DNA from: Isochrysis galbana
Taxonomy: Eukaryota > Haptophyta > Isochrysidales > Isochrysidaceae
Length of the DNA: 64,000 nucleotides
NCBI GenBank assembly: GCA_018136815.1
Contig: CM030933.1
Location: forward strand, 6,636,676 to 6,700,675
Direction of reading: 5' to 3'
The position numbers were made by a program, and so were the translations under genes. Each line of letters begins with the position of its first letter. Within the stretch, counting starts at the first letter, position 1. Shown here in pieces: positions 41,164 through 50,202 of this stretch. Under the pieces are notes generated by a model. It was not told where the DNA came from. It saw nothing but the letters and a program-made list of their open reading frames with translations, and made no database searches.

Positions 41164-41380
41164 CGCTCTCGCCGGACTTCGAGCGACGCAGCCGCCCCTC
41201 CCTCTTTCAACACCTCTACTTCAGAGTATTATTAGATTATTAGTGTTTGGTCTCATTCACACTCTGATGGTTAGAGTATTTTTAGAATAATAGGAGAGGA
41301 GCGCATCGTGTTCGGTTGGGTTGAGATGTCTGGTGGGGGGGGGGGCGGGGGAGGCGAGCCCTGGCAGGGACGCGGAGCGG
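41164..41380. promoter_or_regulatory. Probable bidirectional promoter
   Basis: 217 bp between two divergent start codons. The core (41221-41295) is strikingly AT-rich for this window and holds repeated AGAGTATTATTAGA / AGAGTATTTTTAGAATAATA motifs around CACTCTGATGG. Inferred from position and composition only. Confidence 0.4.
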
Positions 41381-42901
41381 ATGGCAGCGCCGCCGCCGCT
41401 CTCCATGAACTTCTCGCTGAAGAAGAAGGCGCCTCTGGTAGGTACAGGGGCGGTGGGATTCGAGGAGAGTGCGCCCGCCCAGGCCGATCGTGTGGAGCAC
41501 GTCGCGCACGTGGCTGACGGCCATGTGGGTGAGAAGCCGGCCGTGAAGATCATCGCACCGCTCCCCAACTCCTTTGGCAACCTCAGTGGGCTCAATGCGC
41601 CGTCCGCCTCAACCAAGGTGGTCCGTGCGGCGGCTGAAGATGCAGAGCCGTCGGCGAAGCCACCGCTGGACGCATCGTCCGCCACTCTGGATGCACAAGC
41701 CACGCAGATGGATGAAGACGCCATCGCAGCACAGGCGCTGCTGCGAGAGGCGCAGATGGATGACGCTGAGAGGTATCGGCGGGATGTGGTTCTACGCGCG
41801 GAGCAAGCGTCCGACGATGCCTACGAGAGCATGCCGATCGAAGAGTTTGGAAAGGCGATGCTGCGTGGCATGGGCTGGGAGGAAGGAAAAGGCTACAACG
41901 GCAAAGCGCCCGTTGAGCCGATAGAGTACGTGGCACGTCCACAACTGTTAGGCCTCGCCGCTACGCCGGCGCCCGAGAGCGGGCAGTCGAGGCAGAAGAA
42001 ATACATAAAGCCCGGAGAATCTCGCGAGAAGAAGAAAGATATGATATACGTGGATGAGCACGGGAGGCAAAGGCACGTCAAGAAGGTGGGTGAGAAATTG
42101 GTCGAGCGTGGGCCCTCAATGCTGCAGCCGGAGGCTCTAGTTGCCATAGAATCGGGTCCGCACAAGGATCTTTACGCCCGCATCGTCTCCATTGGCGGTA
42201 TGGCCTCAGACATGCGTGCCGTCGTCCGGCTCACGGGCTCCAAAGAGATCGTCTCCCTTCGCACCGACGATGTTCGATTGGTCAAGGATGTCCAGCTCGA
42301 GAAGCGCAAGCACGAGTCGGGCCACCACCAAAAGCAGGACGACAAGCGGGATGCCAACGTGGGAGGACACGATGCTGGCTCGTCGGAGGCCAGGCGGCAC
42401 AAGAAGAGCAGACACGATCGAGAACGTGGAGGGGACCGTGACCATGTTGGCGGCAGCAAGGGCGATCGTGTGGAGAGCTCTAGGGACTACGAAAGTTCTG
42501 ATCGGGCTGGCAATGACTACAATGGCATCCGCGAAATGTGGGTTCGTGAAAATATTCGAGTACGCATCATCGACAAGCGCTTGCAAGGAGGGGCACTCTA
42601 CAACAAAAAGGGGGTGGTGGAGGATGTGAGTGGAGTCAACACCTTCAGCTTGCGTCTTGATGACTCATGCAAGCTGGTGGAAGGCCTGCGCAAGAGCCAA
42701 GTTGAGACAGTCCTACCCAAGAGAGCCGGTGCTGCGGTGGTCGTGGTCGATGGGAAGTACAAGCTGCGTCGCGGTCGATTGGTAGAGCGCCACACTAAAG
42801 ACGCCCGCGCGGTGATTCAGCTCACCGGTGACTTTGAGTTGATCACGCTGTCATTCGACGATATTGCGGAGTGGGTAGGTCCCGAAGACGAGCTCGAGTG
42901 A
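41381..42901 (+). CDS. GPKOW: GPKOW/Spp2/MOS2-like splicing factor (G-patch and KOW)
   Basis: Spliceosomal protein that activates the DEAH helicase Prp2/DHX16 through its G-patch before the first catalytic step. 506 residues, single exon. NFSLKKKAPL (residues 10-19) is the conserved N-terminal block. The G-patch is at ~153-195: PIEEFGKAMLRGMGWEEGKG, then RPQLLGLAA. KOW-type segments lie at ~265-320 (EALVAIESGPHKDLYARIV) and ~400-490 (RENIRVRIIDKRL...YNKKGVVEDV), separated by a Lys/His/Asp-rich linker. The first ATG in frame is at 41381; the frame upstream lacks an ATG. Order and spacing fit the family well. Confidence 0.92.
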   Translation: MAAPPPLSMNFSLKKKAPLVGTGAVGFEESAPAQADRVEHVAHVADGHVGEKPAVKIIAPLPNSFGNLSGLNAPSASTKVVRAAAEDAEPSAKPPLDASSATLDAQATQMDEDAIAAQALLREAQMDDAERYRRDVVLRAEQASDDAYESMPIEEFGKAMLRGMGWEEGKGYNGKAPVEPIEYVARPQLLGLAATPAPESGQSRQKKYIKPGESREKKKDMIYVDEHGRQRHVKKVGEKLVERGPSMLQPEALVAIESGPHKDLYARIVSIGGMASDMRAVVRLTGSKEIVSLRTDDVRLVKDVQLEKRKHESGHHQKQDDKRDANVGGHDAGSSEARRHKKSRHDRERGGDRDHVGGSKGDRVESSRDYESSDRAGNDYNGIREMWVRENIRVRIIDKRLQGGALYNKKGVVEDVSGVNTFSLRLDDSCKLVEGLRKSQVETVLPKRAGAAVVVVDGKYKLRRGRLVERHTKDARAVIQLTGDFELITLSFDDIAEWVGPEDELE

Positions 42902-43137
42902 CGAGAAGTTTCACGTAGTAGGTGGCATGAACCTTCGGCTCTTTGCTTTGTCACGGCCCTAGTTGCCAGCCGTGGCATCTTATGAATCTCGTGCACTCCA
43001 TGTACTGCTATTTGTTGCCGTAGTTGCCCCGGTATGGTATCAGTGCGCCTCTTGATGAAGCTCTCGTGCTTTCAAATTTTATGCTTGCTTCTATCTTGTC
43101 GCTCCAATATTACGCATTGGCCTAATCATATCCGTAA

Positions 43138-43302
43138 AGTCGCGTTCCGTCAAAAGAGGGCCAGCTAAAGTGCTTGTTTTCTTTTTGGGTAGCCACACTA
43201 TTATTATTATTACAAAGCTAAGTACGCTCCCCCACTCTCAACACACGCGGTAACCCCCAGCTACGCGGGCTGAGTTTTCATCTTCTTCGTCTTTTTCTCA
43301 CA
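43138..43302 (-). repeat. Dispersed repeat K, 3' region at its gene
   Basis: The 3' flank and last codons of the gene at 43261-43830 are repeated at 13310-13472 (inverted) and, without the codons, at 9342-9545. Conserved blocks are GTCGCGTTCCGTCAAAAGAG, a TATTATTATTA run and CCCCCAGCTACGCGGGC. Confidence 0.8.
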
Positions 43303-43830
43303 TCCCTCTTCCTCAATGTCGTTCTGCTGGCAGGCGACGATGTCGCTTGGCTGATCTTGGGTGGCGAGGTCCGTGACGCGTGCGAGGACGGCCTTCTTGT
43401 TCTCCATGTAGAGTTTGCCAGCTGCTCGTCGGTGCACTTGCACCATGGGATCCGTTTCAGCGTACGCGACCGCCATGATGTATTCCATGCAGAGGTACGC
43501 GACGGCGGCCTCGTCTCCAATGTACTTGGTCTTGGGGATCCTGTCGTACTCGTCGGAGTAGTCGCCGACGAGCATGAGGTTTGCCTTGCACCAACGGCCC
43601 ATGTATGGCTTGATGAGTGCCCACATCGACGGGTAGCGTTCCTTGGCCAGATCCACTCGGAAGTCTCCACATCCACGGCCCATGCCAGAGGCTGTGACAA
43701 GCAGCATCGCCAGGATGGCGCCGCTCATGCCCTCCTCCATGTGTTCGCAGAACCTGAAGGCTGGGGCGCGGATCTCCTCGTAGGTGCGGTGACCGAGTCG
43801 CTTGGCGATGAAGACAAAGTACTGGCCCAT
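43261..43830 (-). CDS. 'MGQYW'-type conserved protein of unknown function
   Basis: 189 residues. It starts MGQYFVFIAKRLG and carries HMEEGMSGAILAMLL, GRGCGDFRVDL and GRWCKANLMLVGDYSDEYD. These match, from memory, a broad family found in fungi, protists and bacteria that begins MGQYW.. and shares a G-[GR]-G-x-GD-F block and a GRW-x-GD-x-x-LVGDY block. Its function is not known to me. The C-terminus is low-complexity and basic (EKKTKKMKTQPA). The 3' end and flank are dispersed repeats, and a LINE-like element (43904-45218) sits 74 bp upstream of the ATG, so the promoter has probably been separated from the gene. It may belong to a duplicated or mobile gene unit. Confidence 0.7.
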   Translation of the reverse strand: MGQYFVFIAKRLGHRTYEEIRAPAFRFCEHMEEGMSGAILAMLLVTASGMGRGCGDFRVDLAKERYPSMWALIKPYMGRWCKANLMLVGDYSDEYDRIPKTKYIGDEAAVAYLCMEYIMAVAYAETDPMVQVHRRAAGKLYMENKKAVLARVTDLATQDQPSDIVACQQNDIEEEGCEKKTKKMKTQPA

Positions 43831-44188
43831 GGTGAAGGAGCGAGGCTTGTGGGGGAAGAGGCGAGAGTGAAGCGGGGTGTAGGTGGTGGATGTCTGTGAG
43901 GAAAAAAAAAAGATCTGAAGGTTCAGGGCTACACACCTATCGCCGGACAGCGCCTACTATTGCTACTGTACATCAGCCATCGCCCTTATCTCCCTTTTCC
44001 CCGCCCCCTTGCCTTCCCCCCCTCGTTCCTTTGTCTTTGGTGTCGGGGGTGCGGCCCTGGTACACTACCTAGGGCCCGGTTTTGGGTGTGGGGTCCGGGC
44101 AGGCCTTTTGGATTTGCGTTGGTAGGATAGATTAGGTGTCTCTTAACGTGGGTGTCCCAGGGGTGATGCACCGGCGTGTTAGGCGCCT

Positions 44189-45013
44189 CTATCTCCTGTG
44201 CTTCGCTGTTTCCGTCTCGACTAGGTGCTCTATCCCTAGCTTACCAGCTAGGGATACGAGCTCCGCGCTGGGGGTTAGTTTGTTTTTTTCGCCTAGTTCG
44301 TAGAGCGGCCGGATGTCGGCCAAATCTATCCTCTTTTTGGGTTGTCTCCCCATGCCCGCCTGGGCGGTTCGCGCGGAGTCTGTTGAGTTGGCGAATAATA
44401 GCGCCTTGCTCAGTTTCGTGAATCTTTCCAGTGTGCGTATTAGCACCGATTCCTCTGAGAACGTGGCGTCGTCATAGTATATCCTGTAGAAGTCCGTTAT
44501 GATGTACCTCCATGCGAGCATGTATAGCGTTGCCAGCGCCTTTGGGCAAGGGCCGTTCGGGTGTACGAAGAGCCTATCTATAATGTTTTGTTCGCGTGGT
44601 TTATCCGGTGTGCTCGGGCGTCGGGCTAGTGTGTCCAGGGCGTCGAAGATGTTTGTTAGCCGCGGGCATTCTCCCAGGTGCGTGGAGGATTCGTCAGTTG
44701 CCATACAGAAACGGCACGCCTTGTCTCGGTGCGCGAATCTATTGGCTGTGGCTATTCTCCTATGTGTTGTTGTGGGGCGCGCGTCGTCTCCCGGAGCGTC
44801 CCAGTCTCCCGTGATGAAGAGCTCGGGTATCGCGCTGTGCGATGTTTTGGGTTTGAATCTTTTAAAGAATTCTTTAGTCAGTCTTTCTTCGTGTTTCAGT
44901 GCTTCGAAGCATTGTTTGTTCGTCGGCTTCGATCGTTTTCGCAGTTCTGTGATTTCTAGGTTAAGTTCCCTCATCCTGTCTAGCTTTGCGGGGTTAGGCT
45001 CTTCTCCCTCCAA
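44189..45013 (-). pseudogene. C-terminal part of a LINE-type ORF2 with CCHC-like knuckle
   Basis: 274 residues, with the frame open a further ~25 codons upstream (KAIAKATDELAIIGITLEGE). The motif CRFCMATDESSTHLGEC (C-x2-C-x8-H-x3-C) is the knuckle found after the reverse-transcriptase domain of LINEs, and the Lys/Glu-rich segment before it and the helical tail (LATLYMLAWRYIITDFYRIY) fit that region. The YxDD catalytic domain and endonuclease are absent, so the element cannot move on its own. The N-terminal frame MERATLPSSFSAHLTAPADQ (45194 on) is out of frame with it. Confidence 0.7.
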
Positions 45014-45198
45014 GGTTATGCCAATGATCGCCAGCTCATCCGTGGCTTTCGCGATCGCTTTGTGTTCTTCTCCTTGCCGGGTTGCCCATGGCCCCGGCTG
45101 GGGGACGCTGCGGCTGCGTGGCGTCGGCCATCACTTGGTCGGCCGGCGCGGTGAGGTGGGCTGAGAAGGAGGAGGGGAGCGTGGCGCGCTCCATGACC

Positions 45199-45216
45199 CT
45201 ATCGTTATAACGATAG
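45199..45216 (-). promoter_or_regulatory. 5'-terminal hairpin of the LINE-like family
   Basis: CTATCGTTATAACGATAG lies two bases from the 5' end and four bases before the ATG. Other copies: 45893-45910 (plus, one G-U change), 22740-22757 (plus, loop change only), 22495-22511 (plus, CTATCTTGAAAAGATAG, a shorter stem with both arms changed) and 12526-12543 (plus, degraded). The minus copy near 56896 keeps AAAGATAGGGTCATGG. Confidence 0.7.
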
Positions 45217-45345
45217 TTGTGGATGTCTGTGAGGAAGACTCTGGATTTTCGCCAGATGCGTGTGCACGCCGTGCGCATGATGAGTGGCAATCACATGCGC
45301 GGGGATCCCGTGCGTGGAAAGTTTCGTCAAGCGCACGTCGTGCAA

Positions 45346-45640
45346 TCCCCCGCGGGGACTCCGTGCGTGCGCATGGAAGTTTCCACACGCCGTCACCGAT
45401 GCGCAGAAAAGGGTTTCGTTATGCGCATGATATGAGATTTCTCTCGGGCCCCCCGCGGGGACTCCGTGCGTGCGCATGGAAGTTTCCACACGCCGTCACC
45501 GATGCGCAGAAAAGGGTTTCGTTATGCGCATGATGTGAGATTTCTCTCGGGCCCCCCGCGGGGACTCCGTGCGTGCTCATGGAAGTTTCCACACGCCGTC
45601 ACCGATGAGCAGAAAAGGGTTTCGTGATGCGCATGGAAGG
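45346..45640. repeat. 103-bp tandem repeat, about 2.9 units
   Basis: Units start CGCGGGGACTCCGTGCGTGC at 45351, 45454 and 45557 and run through GCATGGAAGTTTCCACACGC, CACCGATGCGCAGAAAAGGG and ATGAGATTTCTCTCGGGCCC. One unit, inverted, is found at 13233-13300. Frames across it are shadows. Confidence 0.9.
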
Positions 45641-45890
45641 GGAAGAGGGTTGACAGGGGTTAGGGTTGGGTAGTAGGGAGGTTCATCAGTTCATCAGCAC
45701 TCTGCCTCACGCCGCACTTGTAGCGGGGATTTTTAAGAAGATTTTTTTCACGCCCACTCCCCTCATATTTTGGCGTATATTTTAGTGCAGCAGTAGTAGT
45801 AAACGTAAACAATAGCCGCACCCGCACTTTTCGCTTTGCGCCATTGGTTCGGGTGTTCGGGTGTAACTTCTGCGAAGGTGCAACAACCTC

Positions 45891-46352
45891 AACTATCGTT
45901 ATAGCGATAGGGTCTTGGAGCGCGCCACGCTCCCCTCCTCTCTCTCCGCCCACCCTGCCGCGCCGGCCGACCAGGTCATGGTCATGGCGAGCGCCGCGCA
46001 GCCGAACCGCCCACCACCTGGGGCCACGCCCGACCAGGTGCCCTCGAGCCGCCGCTCGCGCCGCACCCCGAACGCCGCACTGATCAATGCCATCACCATC
46101 ACACCACCTCACATGGATCCACAGCAACATAGACACACTCTGAGAAGGTCTTTTTGACTCTAATAAGAACCCTGTTTGACCGCCCTACCGGACCCCGGAA
46201 ACCGAAGAAAAAGGAGTGAAGGGGGGAAAGGGAAGAATTGGAATTGGAGGGAGGGGACATAAGGGCGGTGTCGTAACGTCGTAACAATGACAGGGAATCC
46301 TAGAACTAGTAGGCGAATGGCCCGGAATCTTGGAATCTTCAGATATTATTTT
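45891..46352 (+). mobile_element. Short internally deleted LINE-like copy
   Basis: Starts with the family 5' hairpin (AACTATCGTTATAGCGATAG), continues through the N-terminal frame (LERATLPSSLSAHPAAPADQ in place of MERA..., since ATG is TTG here) and, after an internal deletion, ends with the family 3' region (46190-46352: AAGAAAAAGGAGTGAAGGGG, AAGGGCGGTG, GAATCTTCAGATATTATTTT T). The total is only ~460 bp. No clear target duplication found. Confidence 0.7.
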
Positions 46353-46436
46353 TATGAGTCCTATGTCCTTGCTGCACCGACCGCGCCCAGCTTACAGATA
46401 TTTTTCTTATCAATTATCATTGTATCCTTGATCTAA

Positions 46437-47952
46437 TCATTTAGCTCTACCCTTCTCCTCATTGGGGCGCACTCCACTTGGCTCTTTGGTCGACGACTCG
46501 CGCGCCACGCATGCCAAGGCAACAAAGATGATGAAAGCCCCAATCGCACCTTGTTGACTCAGACGCTCTCCAAGGAAGATGGCGCTGAAAAACGCCGACC
46601 TACAGATGACAAGTAGGAAAGTGAAAGTTCCAGTCACTGGGGGGCACCATAGAGCCCTCTCATGGAGGGGCCGCGTTTCAATAAGCTAGTGGATAGGGCA
46701 TGGTGGCGGCGTTTAGGCATTCGGGGCGCACCAAAGTGGCTGCGTGGTATAGACGACCGATGCCGTGCTGGCGTCTAAGGAGCGCTGGCCAAAGCTTTGC
46801 GCCCACGTGGGAAAAGCAGTTGTCACCACCCCCGTCCACAGAACGATCGACGCTGCTCCTGCCGCTGTCACAGTGGGAGAGGTTCGCGCGCTGTCCAGAA
46901 ATGCCCCGAGCGCAGCGGCCTGCCCCGGCGAGAAGAGCACCGCGGCTGACAGCGTGATGCTTGCATACACAAAGCGAGCCAACTCCTTTGCACGCGCTAG
47001 TTTGAGAGGCTGGAGGTCGGGGGCTAGCCGGGAAAGTCGCACCACATGAAGAGAGTAGAATAGTGCTGAAAGCGCAATAAGTGCCTCTCCGCCGAGCGTG
47101 CTGGCCACCATACCCGCTCCGCTGCCTGCAGAATCCCCGACCAGCAACACAACCCCACAGAAAGCGAGCAAGCAACCGCCAATCTCCGTCACTGTGGGTC
47201 GGTTGCCGCAGAGAAAGGCGTCCAGGAGCGGCGTCATGACCGTGCTCAGTTGGACGATGAATGCACCCCGGCTGGCGCTGGTGGTTCGCATCCCAAAAAT
47301 TTGGAAGCTCGATCCGAGGAACAAGTATGCACCCAGCTCAAGGCCCGCGAGTAGGGCGGATCGGTCTGAGGTGTCCACTCGAGTCGTGCTCGATGCGAGA
47401 GTGGTCTCGGATTTACCAGCCCGCGCACCTCTCCCCTGAGATAGCGACAGCACGAGCGATGCGACTGCGATAACTGACGAAGACACCACGTAGTTGGCTA
47501 GGGTGAAGAGTAGCTCCTGCGCTAGGCACGGGAGGTAAAGATCAAAGAGCTGGCAGGTGCATGGAGGTAAATATCAAAGAGCAGGCAGGTGCATGGCCTC
47601 TATTGGCGCTTTGTAGCAGGCAGGATTGAGTGGGGGTCCGCACCGGAGGCGGGACGTCGAGCGCAAAGAGCTGCTTGATTGCCACGCCGTACGTACCCCA
47701 TGCCGCCGGGACGAGCAGCAGGACAGCGAGCGGGAGAAGCCTTGGCTGGTTTGGCGGCTCTGAGAGTGGTGGCGGCCGTGCTGCCTGAGGGGGGAGGCCA
47801 GGCTTGGAGGGCGGATCGATGGCCGCCATGTGGGCGCGCAGGCGGCGTGCGAGACAACGCGGCACCCGACTCACAGCACTCGGTTGCAGCCCCTCACCAA
47901 CGCCAAGCGCGGCGAGAGCGAGCAGCAGGCCGAGCTTGCGCGAGGCGCGCAT
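46437..47952 (-). CDS. EamA/DMT-family transporter, three exons
   Basis: Drug/metabolite-transporter superfamily, about ten membrane helices, substrate unknown. Exons 47952-47644, 47516-46732 and 46599-46437 give 418 residues. Introns: 47517-47643 (127 bp, GTGCGG...GCGCAG, phase 0) and 46600-46731 (132 bp, GTGCGC...TGTAG, phase 2). Family features are AAWGTYGVAIKQLFAL in exon 1, RTTSASRGAFIVQLSTVMTP and EIGGCLLAFCGVVLLV in exon 2, and the split block VVYTTQPLW-SAFFSAIFLGERLS, which ends the second EamA repeat. The N-terminus (MRASRKLGLLLALAALGVGE then GLQPSAVSRVPR) is a signal-peptide-like hydrophobic stretch followed by a basic, hydroxylated region, as in bipartite plastid leaders. A (CT)n tract precedes it on the sense strand. 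Confidence 0.88.
47532..47595. repeat. 32-bp tandem duplication inside the transporter intron
   Basis: AGGTAAAGATCAAAGAGCTG GCAGGTGCATGG is followed at once by AGGTAAATATCAAAGAGCAG GCAGGTGCATGG, with two differences. It falls within intron 1 and on its exon-proximal side. Confidence 0.85.
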
Positions 47953-48411
47953 CGTCCCGTCCCCCAGCCCAGCCCTCCCTCTTTTCTCTCTCTTTCGTGG
48001 AGAATAGAAAACTCCGTAACTATTCATAGAGAAGAGAGAGAGGGGGAAGAAGAGGAGAGAGAAGACACAGAAGAGAAAGGTGGGAGAGAGAAAAGAAAGG
48101 GGAAAAAAAGAGAGAAGAGAGAAAGCGGGGGGGGGGGAGGGAGAAGAAAGAGATGAAGACGAGATGTGAAATTTTTGTAATGTAGAGAGAGGGGGAGCAG
48201 GGAGAAACCGGAGAGATGGTATGTGGGAGACAGCAACCGTGCATGTCAAGTCGTTGGGGAAGTACTCATGGCAACCCCACACACTGAGTGGCTGCCGCTT
48301 GAGGTGCATGGTGCTGTGCCTACCTCAGTGGATGATGGCCTCACATGCACACACACGTACACGAGCATGCGCAAGAGCTCTAAGCACGTCGAGTGCCTAC
48401 TACACAGCAAA

Positions 48412-49220
48412 TCACTCCGATCCCGGAGTGCTAGGAGGCGGCTTCGTGAAGCCCCCAATCTCCAGGTATGGCAAAGAGCATAGATGCTCTTCGTCCGTCG
48501 CGGCAATCGCAGCCTGCAACACCTCGAGCGGCGCCGTGGTGAAAAAGGTCACGGGATAGGCACACCGCTGCCATTGAGGGTGAAGCACAATCCCACAGCA
48601 GCCAATGGGCACGGAGGAGTATTTCAGCAGGGAAGTGAGCCCTTCGAGCTCGTTATAGATCACTGAGGTCGGGGTGCCAAACTTGGCACATCCTTCAAGA
48701 GGGCAGGACGCATCTGACCAATATGGGTGCAGGTGGCGGCGCAGTATCTCGGACCATGTCGTGAAATTTCCGAGTAGGGCACGTCTCTCCTCGTTGACCT
48801 GCACGTGCGACATTACAGAAGACTTGAGCAAGGCGGCGCCAAACCAAAATGTCGTTCGGTTATAGGAGGGCTTAGGCGACTCGCCTTATCAGAGATTTCC
48901 GAAAGGTCCTGTGATGAAGGCTGCCAGGTAGGGATCGCTAGCAAATTCTCGTGCATCCAGTCATCCTTCTCCGTGTCTGCGGCGTCGGGACGCTGGCGCC
49001 TGAACTCCGCCTGCGCAATGAATTGCGTGGGACCTCCCGTCACCATGCGACGCACGTGCAGAGACTCAGAAGGGCAGGCAGCAGTGCACCTCAAGATCCG
49101 GCCGGAAGACAAGCTCGATGTCACGCCGTAGGAGGCGCGAGGGCCGGTGGATCGAGAACTCGAGTCTGCTTCGCATGAGCTTAGTGGGTGGCACAAGAGT
49201 GACCGTCGGCTGTGGAGCCA
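48412..49220 (-). CDS. Unrecognised intron-containing gene
   Basis: Coding-like text is spread over two or three frames. The first exon probably starts at ATG 49220 (MAPQPTVTLVPPTKLMRSRL, then EFSIHRPSRLLRRDIELVFR) and could end at GTGCAC (~49089). The last exon is clear: ESPKPSYNRTTFWFGAALLK, SSVMSHVQVNEERRALLGNF, TTWSEILRRHLHPYWSD and on to the stop at 48412. It is entered near 48888 after CTGATAAG or within the preceding ~120 bp. A middle piece (AEFRRQR...) is possible after a GCGCAG at ~49012. I do not recognise the protein. The exact exon model needs transcripts. Confidence 0.5.
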
Positions 49221-50202
49221 TCACGGGGGAGCGGGGGAAGCGAGGGCGGGAAAGCGAGAGCGAGGCCAACACACGGCAGCTCCGCCGCCACGTCTCACAG
49301 CGACCTGTGTGTGCGACAGGAGAGCAGAAGAAGAATTTTCAGAGAGTACTCTACTTGACAGTTTTAACTTTTAGAGAAGATACTCGCAGATTCCTTTTTT
49401 ACTGAGCCCGTCTGTACTGAGCGCTCGCTTGCCGTGGGGAGACTGCGTGAAGACTGTGTGAATACTGCGTGAAGACTCTGTGAAGAGCTGCACAGGGTGT
49501 CCGCCGCTGTGATTCGCCGAGATGATGAAGGCTGTGAAGTGGAGGGGGGCCCAAAGGCCCTTGAGACAAGAATAGAACTATCGCAGCCTACCAGGGCGAG
49601 ATGGGGGAGGAAGGGAAGCCTCGCCGACGAGACTCTCTCTCTCTCTTCTCGCTCTCTCTCTCACCCCCTCTCTCTCTCTTCTCTCTCTCTCTTCTCTCTC
49701 TTCTCTCTCTTCTCTCTCTTCTCTCTCTCTCTCCTGTCTCTCTCTCCCTCTCTCTCTCTACCCCCCTCCCTCCCTCTCTCTCTCTCTCTCCCCCTCTACC
49801 TCTCCACCTCTCCCTTCCTCTCTCTTCTCGTGTCCCTCTCCTTTTTCTCTCTCCTCATCGCTCTCTTCTCTTCCTTTCGTGGTCCTCTCCCCCGCGGAAT
49901 TCCCCAGTCTCGCCGCCTCCTCGCGCGCTCTTCAGTGGATCCCTTCTCTCTCTACTCCCCTTTTCCCCTGGCCTCTTTCTTCTTTCCCTCTCTCCCACAA
50001 TTCCCTCTCAACCCCCTCCCACCCGGTCTCACTCCCCCCCCCCCCCCCTCTCTCCCTCTCTCCTCTCTCCTTCCCCCCCCCCCCCCACCCTTTTCCTCTC
50101 TCCTCCGCCCCCGCGGCCCGCGAGGGTCGTCAGGGGGCCCACAGCCTCCCCCTTCCTCCTTCTCTTCTCTCCTCCCCTCCATCCCATCCCTCCACCCGCG
50201 TC
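49221..50202. promoter_or_regulatory. TAF2 upstream region with CT tract
   Basis: 49445-49490 has four ~11-bp units of TGCGTGAAGAC/TGTGTGAATAC. 49628-49870 is a long (CT)n-rich tract on the sense strand, followed by poly-C runs near 50035-50090. Frames through the tract encode Ser/Leu/Pro runs and are not genes. Confidence 0.5.

Larger units (their letters stand above)
43904..45218 (-). mobile_element. LINE-like element with both ends and 18-bp target duplication
   Basis: Bounded by GTGGATGTCTGTGAGGAA at 43886-43903 and 45219-45236. On the minus strand it starts AACTATCGTTATAACGATAG (an 18-bp perfect palindrome after AA), then GGTC and ATG (45194). It ends CCTTCAGATC followed by ten T. At 1315 bp it is far too short for a full LINE and has no reverse-transcriptase core: an N-terminal frame (45194-45036) is followed, in another frame, by a C-terminal frame with a LINE-type zinc knuckle. 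It is best read as an internally deleted copy that kept both termini and inserted by target-primed reverse transcription. Confidence 0.85.

Noticed and set aside
40402..41290. Plus-strand frames rich in Ser and Leu opposite 40579-41163
   Set aside because: Antisense of Glu/Asp and Lys/Arg codons gives Ser/Leu/Pro runs; the minus-strand frame has the structured N-terminus and a sensible start.
45036..45533. Overlapping frames on both strands with repeated MEVSTRRHRC-like peptides
   Set aside because: They translate the 103-bp tandem repeat, whose length is not a multiple of three, so no frame is conserved between units.
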